Of a DNA stretch of 57,627 nt, positions 7,399-15,617 are shown in pieces. The translations under genes were made by a program, and so were the position numbers. Source of the DNA: Armatimonadota bacterium. GTDB lineage: Bacteria; Armatimonadota; DTGP01; JAKQQT01. The stretch is taken from NCBI GenBank assembly GCA_036504095.1, contig DASXVS010000068.1, positions 1-57,627 of the forward strand, given 5' to 3'. Under the pieces are notes generated by a model. The model was not told the DNA's origin and ran no database searches. It saw nothing but the letters and a program-made list of their open reading frames with translations. Numbering within the stretch: position 1 is the stretch's first letter; each line of letters opens with the position of its first letter.

Positions 7399-10224
7399 CT
7401 ACATCACCGGCTTCGGCAGTTCAAGTGCGGTTTTATGGTCGGCCGTGATCGCGCACACGCGGAATCGGCGGCCTTCGGGGAACGTGATCGATTTGAGCGA
7501 TTTCCCGGCGTCAACGGGGAGTTCGTATATGTAGAGGTAGGCGTGTGACCCGGCGTCGTCGCCCTTCACGGAGCGTCGGTAGGTGCAGGCGAGGCCAACG
7601 GTCTCGCCGTGCTTCGGCCCATCGGTCCAGGCGCTGAACTGGAGCGGGACATCGGCGGAGGAACCGTCCGCGTAATTGAGGCGGAACGTCCCCGAGGAAT
7701 CCTGGGTGGCGGCGCCGAGGATGAACAGGCGGTTGTAAGCGCCCACTCCAACGGGGAGCGTCTGGCCCCGGGACAGGATGAAGTTGCGGTCGCCGTCGCG
7801 TTTGGGTGAGAATCGGAACGGAATCCGGCGGGTGCTGCGGGCTCCAATTGTGTCAACGGGACCGAAATACCCGGCGGGGTAGAGCACCGGCGCAACCCCG
7901 GGCGGGTAGGGGCCCTGCGGAGCCGACGACATCTTGAGCGGAGGCTGAACGTCCGGCGGGAACTGCTCGCCCGGGTATGTGAAGCCATCGGCGAAATCGC
8001 CATCCCCCGGCTCGCCTTCCGAGGCCACACCGTCCACGTCAAACAGGCCCGTGAGATCCACGGGACGCAGGTTTCCCCCCACGATATTCACGTAAGTGAG
8101 ACTGGTGTCGAACCCGGCGGTTCCCGGCAGGGTAGAGATCCACTGCTTGCCATCCCAGACGTCCACGGTGAAGACGTATGCGCCGGCGGAGGTGGGCGCG
8201 GTGGCGTTCATATGGACCAGCGTTTCCTCGCCCGGTTTCAAGTCGTTCGGAATGGCGGTTTTCTGGCTGTCCCACAGCGCTTCGGTGCCGTCCCAGTAGA
8301 ACCAATGGTAGCCGACCTTGAATTCGGACGCTTTCCAGGTAGTCGGCCCGATGTTGCGAACGGCCGCGCGAACGTCCAGATCCGTCCCCGCCGGCCACGA
8401 TGGAGGCACGCTGCTTCCAAACGGGAAGTGCGCCACTTCCAGCAGCGGGAGGATATTGGCGGCGCGACGCACGGGAGCGCCGGGGCCTTCCAGGACGGGC
8501 AGAGGCTGTCCGGCGAGAACCACATCGAACATCAGCGACACCGGTACAGGCGCGTCTGCCGTTGACTTAGCCGGTGAGATGGTCAGCGAGACCGCCTCGC
8601 TCATCCCGCCCGGAGTTACCTCAGCGGCCATGGGAGCGCTGACGCCGGTCCCCAGCCCGGTGTCACCGTTCTCCGAAACGAGTTTCCAGGAGATGGCCGT
8701 ACCCTTTGGCCACGTTGCCGGGCCGTCATTGCGGACGACGATCCGGCAGGTCGACCCGGCGCCCGCCATCAGGTAGGGCGACGCGTCGCAAGTGATCAGG
8801 CGCGCTTCGGGCGCCGGGGGTGTGCCGACGGTAACCGGTATCACGGCGGCTGGCGCGGCGAACGGTGTGAAGGCGGGCGTGTTGGGCTGGAATGAAGATT
8901 TGAAGAACTCAATCCGGAGTTCGTACTTGCCGTCCGGCAGCGGCGTCCCATCCTGCCTGGCGGTCACGGCCGCGACGGGGACCGTCAACAGGCCCATGAC
9001 GGGGACCTTCTGCATCACCGGCAGTTTGGGGCCTTCCTCGATCAGCTTGCCGTCCTGATACCAGGAAGCGCTGAAGCTGATATTACCGCGGCCCCACTGT
9101 TCCAGCGAGCCGTTCTGAACCACGATTTCGATGGGAATGACGGATTTGGGAAGCATGATCTCGGGCGCGTTCACGCGAAGCGCCTGGGTGACCAGGCCGG
9201 ATTCGCCGCGAAACTGGAGCAGTCCGGCCATCGTCTCATCCTGGTCGCGAACGCCGTAGTCCCGCGTGGGGGCAACGGCGGTGCCATGCCCGAAGTCATT
9301 CCATGATTCGATGATGATCCAGTCCGTGGACCCCTTGAACAACGTGCGCCAGTCATCGATCATCGTGGTGCCGGCATTGCGAGACCGCACGATTGGAGCG
9401 GGGCCGTCAAGGCCGGAGTCGTTGTAGCCGGGTCCGATGGACGCAATGGAAATCGCGCCATCGCGGTTGACGTTGAGGCCGTGGCTTTCGTTGAACGTGG
9501 TGTAGGCGTCAAGCGAGCCGATGAGCGGTTTCCAGTCGGCCTCGGCGATCCAGAGCAGCGACCGGCCAAAATCCGCGCGGAACTGAGTGTTGCAGTAGTC
9601 ATGCAGCGCGGGAGAGACGCCCTTCAGGCCACCCGCGGAGCCAACGCTCAGGATGCAGGCGGGGCCGCCGGGTGTCTGGACGAGAGCCCGGAATTCCTCG
9701 GGGACATGCCGGAAGAACCGCTTGATGCCGTTGTAGAAGGCGGCCTTGCCGGCGGCGGTGGAAACGTCCAGCGGGTCCGCGGCGGAGCCCAGAGAGGCCG
9801 TGTCGAAGAACATCCCGATGAGCGGGTAGTCCTCGTGATCCCTTTTCAGTTCCACCAGGGCCTGCGTCATGCTGTCCAGGCCCGCGGTGGCGTATCCGTT
9901 CAGCGCGGCGGTGTCTGCCCGGAAGACCGGCAGAGCGACGTCGATCCCGGCGTGGCGCATCGTTGTGAGGTTGTCCCGGTGCCACATAGAGTGTCCGTAG
10001 CCGAACCACGGGCCGATTCCGACCATCGGGCGGACGGCAAATACGGATTCGCCCTGGGGCCCGCGTGTGGGGAGTCCGGCGGGGAGCGGTTTGCGCGTAT
10101 CCGCCTGGTATCCGTAGAAATATCGCGTCAACGCGAAGCGCTGAGGCGTGGGGGAAGCTGCGTGAGTGGAGACGGCGGCTAAGATGGCGGCCGTAAGCGT
10201 CAGACCGAGGAGACGGAGTTTCAT
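7399..10224 (-). CDS. Large secreted TIM-barrel glycosidase-like protein with Ig-type domains
   Basis: About 941 residues from an ATG at 10224 (GGGAG upstream); an ATG at 10278 would add 18 residues before an obvious signal peptide (KLRLLGLTLTAAILAAVSTHA). Residues ~25-330 have the character of a GH71/GH99-like catalytic barrel: YFYGYQADTR, WFGYGHSMWHRDNL, DHEDYPLIGMFFD, then WIIIESWNDFGHGTA, with acidic residues placed as in these clans. The middle contains CARDB/NBR1-like Ig domains (for example FKVGYHWFYWDGTEALW). The C-terminal ~120 residues resemble the beta-sandwich found after glycosidases (YLYIYELPVDAGKSLKSITF). Predicted to act on polysaccharide outside the cytoplasm. Exact family and substrate are uncertain. 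It is coupled to the ThyX-like gene downstream. Confidence 0.6.
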   Translation of the reverse strand: MKLRLLGLTLTAAILAAVSTHAASPTPQRFALTRYFYGYQADTRKPLPAGLPTRGPQGESVFAVRPMVGIGPWFGYGHSMWHRDNLTTMRHAGIDVALPVFRADTAALNGYATAGLDSMTQALVELKRDHEDYPLIGMFFDTASLGSAADPLDVSTAAGKAAFYNGIKRFFRHVPEEFRALVQTPGGPACILSVGSAGGLKGVSPALHDYCNTQFRADFGRSLLWIAEADWKPLIGSLDAYTTFNESHGLNVNRDGAISIASIGPGYNDSGLDGPAPIVRSRNAGTTMIDDWRTLFKGSTDWIIIESWNDFGHGTAVAPTRDYGVRDQDETMAGLLQFRGESGLVTQALRVNAPEIMLPKSVIPIEIVVQNGSLEQWGRGNISFSASWYQDGKLIEEGPKLPVMQKVPVMGLLTVPVAAVTARQDGTPLPDGKYELRIEFFKSSFQPNTPAFTPFAAPAAVIPVTVGTPPAPEARLITCDASPYLMAGAGSTCRIVVRNDGPATWPKGTAISWKLVSENGDTGLGTGVSAPMAAEVTPGGMSEAVSLTISPAKSTADAPVPVSLMFDVVLAGQPLPVLEGPGAPVRRAANILPLLEVAHFPFGSSVPPSWPAGTDLDVRAAVRNIGPTTWKASEFKVGYHWFYWDGTEALWDSQKTAIPNDLKPGEETLVHMNATAPTSAGAYVFTVDVWDGKQWISTLPGTAGFDTSLTYVNIVGGNLRPVDLTGLFDVDGVASEGEPGDGDFADGFTYPGEQFPPDVQPPLKMSSAPQGPYPPGVAPVLYPAGYFGPVDTIGARSTRRIPFRFSPKRDGDRNFILSRGQTLPVGVGAYNRLFILGAATQDSSGTFRLNYADGSSADVPLQFSAWTDGPKHGETVGLACTYRRSVKGDDAGSHAYLYIYELPVDAGKSLKSITFPEGRRFRVCAITADHKTALELPKPVM

Positions 10225-10366
10225 CAAACGGGACTCTCCCTTGCGGGGCGCGATATCCAGGCGCCGGCAAAACATCACAATTCAGGTGCTCCAACCTTGC
10301 TGTGAGGCAACCGATGGATGACACAATGGTGCATCCATTCTAGACTAGTTTGGACAAGGGGAGCCG

Positions 10367-10380
10367 GGTGGACGTCCACC
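10367..10380. promoter_or_regulatory. 14-bp perfect palindrome, operator-like
   Basis: GGTGGACGTCCACC is a perfect palindrome. It lies between the divergent starts of the glycosidase-like gene (10224, minus) and the small gene at 10454 (plus). A second, shorter inverted repeat, AATGG-TGCAT-CCATT, lies at 10325-10339. Such sites are typical for dimeric repressors; no partner is evident. Confidence 0.35.
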
Positions 10381-10453
10381 AGCAACCCGATATAGCGGCC
10401 GGCGCGCTTATCCGTCGTCCGGCCGCGCTCTCATACATACAGAGGAGCCCGAT

Positions 10454-10705
10454 ATGGACCCATCGCGCCCTGCTGCAAATGTCTGGACTGTCAGGCGCAA
10501 ACCGGTTGACATCCAGGGCAGACTGATGATCCGTCTGGATTTTCAATTGGTGGACTGGGAGATCACGGTCCATCACGCCATGTGCAAGACGGTTGAAGAG
10601 GCGGATGCGGAGTGCAGCCGCCTTCATTCCGACATCTCTCAAATGCTGGACGGAGCCTTCCGAAGGAAATACCGCATCGCTCACGATCTTCGAGGCGGTT
10701 TCTGA
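10454..10705 (+). CDS. Small hypothetical protein
   Basis: 83 residues, mildly charged, no signal peptide or membrane segment. AGAGGAG stands seven bases before the ATG, and a strong hairpin follows 15 bases after the stop, so it looks like a self-contained small gene and not a chance frame. I do not recognise the sequence; it contains VDWEITVHHAMCKTVEEADAE and ends RIAHDLRGGF. It is divergent from the large glycosidase-like gene and upstream of the lysA promoter. Confidence 0.5.
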   Translation: MDPSRPAANVWTVRRKPVDIQGRLMIRLDFQLVDWEITVHHAMCKTVEEADAECSRLHSDISQMLDGAFRRKYRIAHDLRGGF

Positions 10706-10719
10706 GGCGGCAAATTCGA

Positions 10720-10749
10720 AAAGGGGCGGTCCATTCGGGCCGCCCCTTT
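10720..10749 (+). terminator. Hairpin terminator after the small gene
   Basis: AAAGGGGCGG (10720-10729) pairs perfectly with CCGCCCCTTT (10740-10749) across a ten-base loop. The run of T is only three bases, so termination may be partial. It separates the small gene at 10454 from the lysA promoter 60 bases further on. Confidence 0.6.
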
Positions 10750-10811
10750 CCCATGAAAAGCGGGCGGCGGTGGGTACGGCGGCCTCACTCACGATCATGT
10801 GCCGGCGGGCT

Positions 10812-10871
10812 TTGACCCCCTCACGGCGCAAACGATAGAATGTCGTAGGAACCGCGCTCCCGCCGGTTCCT
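10812..10871 (+). promoter_or_regulatory. lysA promoter and 5' leader hairpin
   Basis: TTGACC at 10812-10817 and TAGAAT at 10836-10841 are separated by 18 bases, a good sigma70-like pair. Transcription would begin near 10848, exactly where a hairpin begins: AGGAACCG (10847-10854) with CGGTTCCT (10864-10871), followed by TCTTT. This could protect the 5' end of the long transcript or act as a weak attenuator. Nothing like a lysine riboswitch is visible. Confidence 0.5.
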
Positions 10872-10924
10872 TCTTTGTATGTGGGCGGCCGTTCGGGGCC
10901 GGCGTTTCGGAGTTGTGACAAACC

Positions 10925-12256
10925 ATGTTCCTTTTCGGCGGTCAGAAGGTCCTGCCCAACGGGCATCTTGAAATCGGCGGCTGCGATGCGGTGGCGCTCG
11001 CGGCGGAGTTCGGCACTCCCCTGTATGTGCTGGACGAAGACGCCGTTCGCGGCCAGATGCGAGATTACGTACGGTCCTTCAACGAGCTCTATCCCACGAC
11101 CGTGGCCTATGCCGGCAAGGCGTTCCTCACCACCGCGATGGCGCGAATCGTTGAGCAGGAAGGCCTGAACCTGGATGTCGCCAGCGGCGGGGAACTCTAC
11201 ACGGCGCTGAAGGCCGGTTTCCCGGCGGAGCGCCTGGTTTTCCACGGGAACAACAAATCCGACGCGGAACTGGCGATGGGCCTGGACGCGAACGTCGGGT
11301 GCTTTGTGCTGGACAATTTCCACGAACTGGAACGGCTGGCGGACCTCGCGGCCCAGCGCGGCGCCGTGGCGCGCGTGATGATCCGCTGTACCCCCGGCAT
11401 CGATCCGCATACGCACCGCCTCATCCGCACGGGCCAGGAAGACACGAAATTCGGGTTGAGCGTGAAGGACGGCGCGGCCCTCGAAGCGGCCAGACGCATC
11501 TGTGGCGCGCCTTCGCTGACCCTTGAAGGGTTTCACTGCCACCTGGGTTCCAACCTGATGGATGCTTCCTCGCATGTAGAGGCGCTGGACGTGATGGCGC
11601 GCTTTGTCGCCGAGACGCAGCGCGAACTCGGCGTTGAAGTAGGCCGGCTGGACCTGGGGGGCGGCCTGGGCGTCCGCTATCTACCGGAACACGCGCCGAT
11701 CTCCGTGAAGGAGTTTGCCGCGAAGGTCGTCGGAGCGCTGGTCGAATCGCTCGATCGCTATGGCGCCGGACGGCCGCATCTCGAACTGGAGCCCGGGCGC
11801 AGCATCGTCGCGGAGGCGGGGACAACGCTCTACACCGTTGGCGCGGTTAAGGAAGTCAGCATCCCGGAAGCGCCCGGCAAGCGCATCTACGTTGACATCG
11901 ACGGCGGCATGAGCGATAACCCGCGGCCGCAGTTGTATGAAGCGCGGTACCACGCCTTTCTCGCGGACGCCGCCGGGTCGCCTGCCGATACCACGGTGAC
12001 GATTGCCGGGAAGCATTGCGAGACGGACATCCTGATCTGGAACGTTGTGATGCCCAGGCCGAAACCGGGCGATCTGCTTGCCGTGCAAACGACCGGCGCG
12101 TACAACTATGCGATGGCGAGCAACTACAACCGACTCACGCGGCCCGCGGTGGTACTGGTGAAAGATGGAAGGGCCGACGTCATCGTTCGACGGGAGTCGC
12201 TGGACGACCTGGTACGGAACGACTTGATTCCCGACCGGCTGAAGTCGGCGTCCTAG
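10925..12256 (+). CDS. lysA: Diaminopimelate decarboxylase
   Basis: 443 residues, normal length. Decarboxylates meso-diaminopimelate to L-lysine using PLP in the cytoplasm. Visible landmarks are VAYAGKAFL with the PLP lysine at 65, NLDVASGGELYTAL, the HCHLGS block, DLGGGLGV, ELEPGRSIVAEAGTTLYTVG and the active-site cysteine in GKHCETDIL. The ATG at 10925 has GGAG 12 bases upstream. It is the first gene after a recognisable promoter and is followed 55 bases later by the nucleotidyltransferase gene, so it probably heads the long operon that runs to 20579. Confidence 0.95.
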   Translation: MFLFGGQKVLPNGHLEIGGCDAVALAAEFGTPLYVLDEDAVRGQMRDYVRSFNELYPTTVAYAGKAFLTTAMARIVEQEGLNLDVASGGELYTALKAGFPAERLVFHGNNKSDAELAMGLDANVGCFVLDNFHELERLADLAAQRGAVARVMIRCTPGIDPHTHRLIRTGQEDTKFGLSVKDGAALEAARRICGAPSLTLEGFHCHLGSNLMDASSHVEALDVMARFVAETQRELGVEVGRLDLGGGLGVRYLPEHAPISVKEFAAKVVGALVESLDRYGAGRPHLELEPGRSIVAEAGTTLYTVGAVKEVSIPEAPGKRIYVDIDGGMSDNPRPQLYEARYHAFLADAAGSPADTTVTIAGKHCETDILIWNVVMPRPKPGDLLAVQTTGAYNYAMASNYNRLTRPAVVLVKDGRADVIVRRESLDDLVRNDLIPDRLKSAS

Positions 12257-12311
12257 AGCTGCGGCGGCTCGCACCTATTGCAGCCCGGGTCTCGGCGCCG
12301 GGCGTTTTCCG

Positions 12312-13562
12312 GTGACTATGCGCGTCCTGTTCGACCCCAATCTGGAAGCTAGCCTGCGGGCCATCGGCCGGGCGGCCGATGACGCCGGCGCGCGCGCATG
12401 GGTGGTCGGAGGCGTCGTACGGGACGCGTTGATCGGGGCGCCGATCACGGATATAGACGTCACCATCGCCGGCGATGCGGAGGGTGTGGTCCGCCGGCTG
12501 GGCGTGGAATGGAATGCGGAGTTCGAGCAACACGACGCGTTCTCGACGGCAACTCTGACAGCGCCGGGAACTCCGAGAGTAGATGTGGTCCGCGCGCGAA
12601 GAGAGACGTACGCGCATCCGGGCGCGCTGCCGGACGTCGTTCCCGCCGGCATCGCCGAAGACCTGGAGAGGCGGGACTTCTCGGTCAACGCCATGGCCGC
12701 CGATCTCAGAGCGGACTGTTTCGGCGAAATGCTCGATCCGATGAATGGGAAGGGCGATCTGGAGCGTCACACGCTCCGGATTCTCCACGCGGGGTCTTTC
12801 GCAGACGATCCGACGCGCCTGTTCCGCGCGGGACGGTACGCGGTGCGGCTCGGGCTGGAGCCGGATGCGGCGACGGACGAGGCGGCGGCGCTGGCGGTTC
12901 GCGACGGCGCTTTGGGGACGATCTCGGCGGATCGCCGCCGGCGCGAAGTCGAATTGATGCTGGGTGAGCCGCGTTGGGCGGATGCGATCGCATGGCTCAA
13001 CCGTTGGGGCGTGTGGGAGGGCATCGCGCCTTGCTGGATGCCGTGCGCGCCCATGCTCCGGCGGGCGGACGTGGTGCGGGCCTGGGCGCTTCGCAGCGTG
13101 GGGGAAGGTACGTCGGAAGCCGCCGATTTGCGTTGGCTGGTGCTCCTGGCTGCAACGATGACGCCGGTCGCCGAGGTTATGGCGGTAAAACCGGCCGAGT
13201 TGCGCCTTGTTCACAGCGTGTGGAAGGCCATTGAGTCCCTTTCAGACGTGGACGGTCCCGCGTGGTGGCGCCAAATGGACGACATGCCGATGATCGCATT
13301 GCTGGCGGCGACGGCGTTGTGCGGAAGCGATTCGGAGAAAGCGCGGTTGACGGGCTACATCGCGTCGGTGAGGAATAAACGATTGACCATTACCGGTGAC
13401 GACCTTCTCGCGCACGGCGCACGGCCGGGCCCGGCGCTGGGACTCGCGCTGAGTCTCACACTGGACGGCCTCAGAACGGGCCGGCTGAACGGAGCGGAGG
13501 CTGAATTGAAGTATGCTATGAACGCGTGGCGGGAGAATGCCGGCGCCGGGGGACAATCCTGA
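12312..13562 (+). CDS. CCA-adding/poly(A) polymerase family nucleotidyltransferase
   Basis: 416 residues. The class II nucleotidyltransferase head is clear: WVVGGVVRDAL with GG at 33-34, catalytic aspartates in DIDVTI (47, 49), then RRDFSVNAMA and RILHAGSFADDPTRLFRAGRYA. Members add or repair the CCA end of tRNA or add poly(A); the family cannot be split safely by eye. The tRNA-Cys in this window encodes its own CCA, so repair is a plausible role. The frame opens with GTG at 12312 and an ATG at 12318 is equally possible; neither has a strong ribosome site. Its stop overlaps the next start (TGATG). Confidence 0.85.
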   Translation: MTMRVLFDPNLEASLRAIGRAADDAGARAWVVGGVVRDALIGAPITDIDVTIAGDAEGVVRRLGVEWNAEFEQHDAFSTATLTAPGTPRVDVVRARRETYAHPGALPDVVPAGIAEDLERRDFSVNAMAADLRADCFGEMLDPMNGKGDLERHTLRILHAGSFADDPTRLFRAGRYAVRLGLEPDAATDEAAALAVRDGALGTISADRRRREVELMLGEPRWADAIAWLNRWGVWEGIAPCWMPCAPMLRRADVVRAWALRSVGEGTSEAADLRWLVLLAATMTPVAEVMAVKPAELRLVHSVWKAIESLSDVDGPAWWRQMDDMPMIALLAATALCGSDSEKARLTGYIASVRNKRLTITGDDLLAHGARPGPALGLALSLTLDGLRTGRLNGAEAELKYAMNAWRENAGAGGQS

Positions 13563-14239
13563 TGGTGTGGGACCTCCTTAGGGAGCCCCACTTCTCGTGG
13601 GTCTGGCTGCTCGGGATTCTGGTGTCCTTCGCGGTCGTTGTGATCGCCATTACGGTGCACGAGTTCGCGCACGCGCTGTCCGCGCGCTCATACGGTGATG
13701 ACACCGCAACGGCGCACGGCCGCCTGTCGCTGAACCCACTCAGCCACTACGATCCGGTCGGCAGCACCTTGTTTCTGCTGTTCGGGTGGGGTTGGGCGAG
13801 GCCGGTGCCGATCAACACGCATCGGATGCGCAATCCCCGGCTGGACGGGATTCGCTGCGCCCTGTGGGGACCGTTCAGTAATATCCTGATGGCGACAGCT
13901 GCCGGCCTGCTCCTACGGTTTGTCCCCAGTATGCCTGCCGCGGCGGCGGCGGTGCTGGCGACCGTCGTGTATTTGAACCTGTGGCTGGCGTTCTTTAACC
14001 TCATCCCGTTTCCGCCCCTCGATGGATCGCGCATCGTGACCAATCTCCTGCCCGATGAGACCGCCATGCGCTGGGAACGGTTCGCGCAGCGGTACGGATT
14101 TCTCATCCTGCTGGGCCTCTCGTTCATGTTTCCGGGTGTCCTCAGTACCATCGTGGGCATCCCGGTCTTCATGGGATCCTGGGCCGTTACAGGGATGCCG
14201 CCTTCCGATTTCATGGCCCTCATAGCGTTCTTCAGATAG
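13562..14239 (+). CDS. Site-2 protease family (M50) membrane metalloprotease
   Basis: 225 residues with several membrane segments. The zinc motif HEFAH is at 33-37 in the second half of the first helix block, and the third metal ligand region is FNLIPFPPLDGSRI, both diagnostic of M50 proteases of the short rhomboid-like-context subgroup. Such proteins cut substrates inside the membrane; the substrate here is unknown. The ATG overlaps the preceding stop (TGATG) and has GGGGGAC upstream. An in-frame upstream ATG at 13526 would lie inside the preceding gene and is less likely. Only two bases separate it from scpA, an arrangement known in several phyla. Confidence 0.9.
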   Translation: MVWDLLREPHFSWVWLLGILVSFAVVVIAITVHEFAHALSARSYGDDTATAHGRLSLNPLSHYDPVGSTLFLLFGWGWARPVPINTHRMRNPRLDGIRCALWGPFSNILMATAAGLLLRFVPSMPAAAAAVLATVVYLNLWLAFFNLIPFPPLDGSRIVTNLLPDETAMRWERFAQRYGFLILLGLSFMFPGVLSTIVGIPVFMGSWAVTGMPPSDFMALIAFFR

Positions 14240-14241
14240 AG

Positions 14242-15033
14242 ATGAGTTACGTTGTAGACTTACCGGTTTTCCAGGGGCCCCTCGACCTTCTGCTGCACCT
14301 CGTGCGGCGCAACGAGATGGATATCTACGATATCCCGATCGCCGCCCTCGCGGACCAGTACATGGCGACGCTGGGGGCGATGGAGGACCTGGATCTCAAC
14401 GTGGCGGGCGAGTTCCTGGTGATGGCCTCCACCCTTCTGGAGATCAAATCGCGGATGCTCCTGCCGCTTCCGCCGCCCGACCCTGAGACCGGGGAACCGG
14501 AGGACCCGCGCGCGGAGCTCACGAGGCGCCTGCTCGAGTACCAGGCGTTCAAGGCGGCGGCCGAATCGCTGCGCGAGGTGGAGGCGTACAGCGCCCGGTT
14601 CTATGGACGCGCAGGCACGGAGGTGCTTTCGGATTACCCGTTCGACGGCCCCATCTACAGGAATGGAACCGTGGATGGCCTGATGGCCGCGCTCCAGCGG
14701 ATGCTGGAAGAGGCCGCGTCGGACCTGAGCATGCCCGCGCCGCTTCCGCGGGACCGGTGGACCATACCGCTGAAGATGCGCGAACTGGCGATTCTGCTGC
14801 ACCATCACCCGGACGGGGTCTGGTTCCGGGAGACGATCCCGCCGCACGCGGACCGCATGGAGATCATCGTGACGTTTCTGGCCCTGCTGGAGATGCTGAA
14901 GCGCGGTCGCATCCGCATGAAGCAACGAAACGTGTGGGGCGACATCCGCCTGCTCCAGATTCCGGCGGCCCAGCCGCTCGATACGGCGCCGGCCCAGCCG
15001 GTTCAAATCGCCCTGGTGGAGGTTGCGGCGTGA
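14242..15033 (+). CDS. scpA: Segregation and condensation protein A
   Basis: 263 residues. Kleisin subunit of the SMC-ScpAB complex that condenses and segregates chromosomes. The N-terminal block FQGPLDLLLHLVRRNEMDI, followed by YDIPIAALADQYM and AGEFLVMASTLLEIKSRMLLP, is a textbook ScpA signature. The C-terminal part carries the winged-helix that binds the SMC head. It starts two bases after the M50 gene and overlaps scpB by four bases (GTGA). Confidence 0.95.
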   Translation: MSYVVDLPVFQGPLDLLLHLVRRNEMDIYDIPIAALADQYMATLGAMEDLDLNVAGEFLVMASTLLEIKSRMLLPLPPPDPETGEPEDPRAELTRRLLEYQAFKAAAESLREVEAYSARFYGRAGTEVLSDYPFDGPIYRNGTVDGLMAALQRMLEEAASDLSMPAPLPRDRWTIPLKMRELAILLHHHPDGVWFRETIPPHADRMEIIVTFLALLEMLKRGRIRMKQRNVWGDIRLLQIPAAQPLDTAPAQPVQIALVEVAA

Positions 15034-15617
15034 ACGGAGCGCCTCTCAGCCGAATCGCCGCCGCCATCGAGAGCCTTCTCTTCGCGTCATCGGACCCCCT
15101 TACGGTGGAGCGCCTTGGAGAGATTCTCGAGGTTGGCCCCGATGACATCGTGGAAGCCCTCGGTTCACTGCTCAACGGGGCGTACGAGTCGCGCGGTTTG
15201 ACCGTCCTCGCCGTCGCGGGCGGTTATCAGATGTGCACAAATCCCGATTTTGCGCCCTACGTTGGCCGTTTGCTCGCGCCGCCTCCGCCGCGACTCAGCC
15301 GCGCGGCGATGGAGACGCTGGCCATCGTGGCGTATCGTCAGCCGGTCACGCTGCCCGAGATCGAGGCCATCCGGGGGGTGGATGCGAGCGGGGTGGTGAA
15401 AACGCTCACCGAACGCGGGATGCTTCAGGACGTCGGCAGGAAGGAAACTGTCGGCCGCCCGACGCTCTATGCCACAACGCCGGCCTTCCTGCGGCATTTC
15501 GGGCTCAACGACCTGAGCGACCTCCCGGATATGCCGGACTCGCTGGAGGAGGACGAGCCCGAGGACGATCCGCAATTGGCGCTGCCCGATGCGGCGATGG
15601 GAGAACGTGACGAATGA
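15030..15617 (+). CDS. scpB: Segregation and condensation protein B
   Basis: 195 residues from the GTG at 15030 that overlaps the scpA stop. Partner of ScpA in the SMC complex; two winged-helix domains. Landmarks: IESLLFASSDPLTVERLGEIL, AGGYQMCTNPDFAPYV, then LSRAAMETLAIVAYRQPVT and GRPTLYATTPAFLRHFGLNDL, as in ScpB. It ends in an acidic tail (LEEDEPEDDPQ). The frame is open further upstream inside scpA, but the GTGA overlap and family length fix the start. Its stop overlaps the dacA start (ATGA). Confidence 0.95.
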   Translation: MNGAPLSRIAAAIESLLFASSDPLTVERLGEILEVGPDDIVEALGSLLNGAYESRGLTVLAVAGGYQMCTNPDFAPYVGRLLAPPPPRLSRAAMETLAIVAYRQPVTLPEIEAIRGVDASGVVKTLTERGMLQDVGRKETVGRPTLYATTPAFLRHFGLNDLSDLPDMPDSLEEDEPEDDPQLALPDAAMGERDE

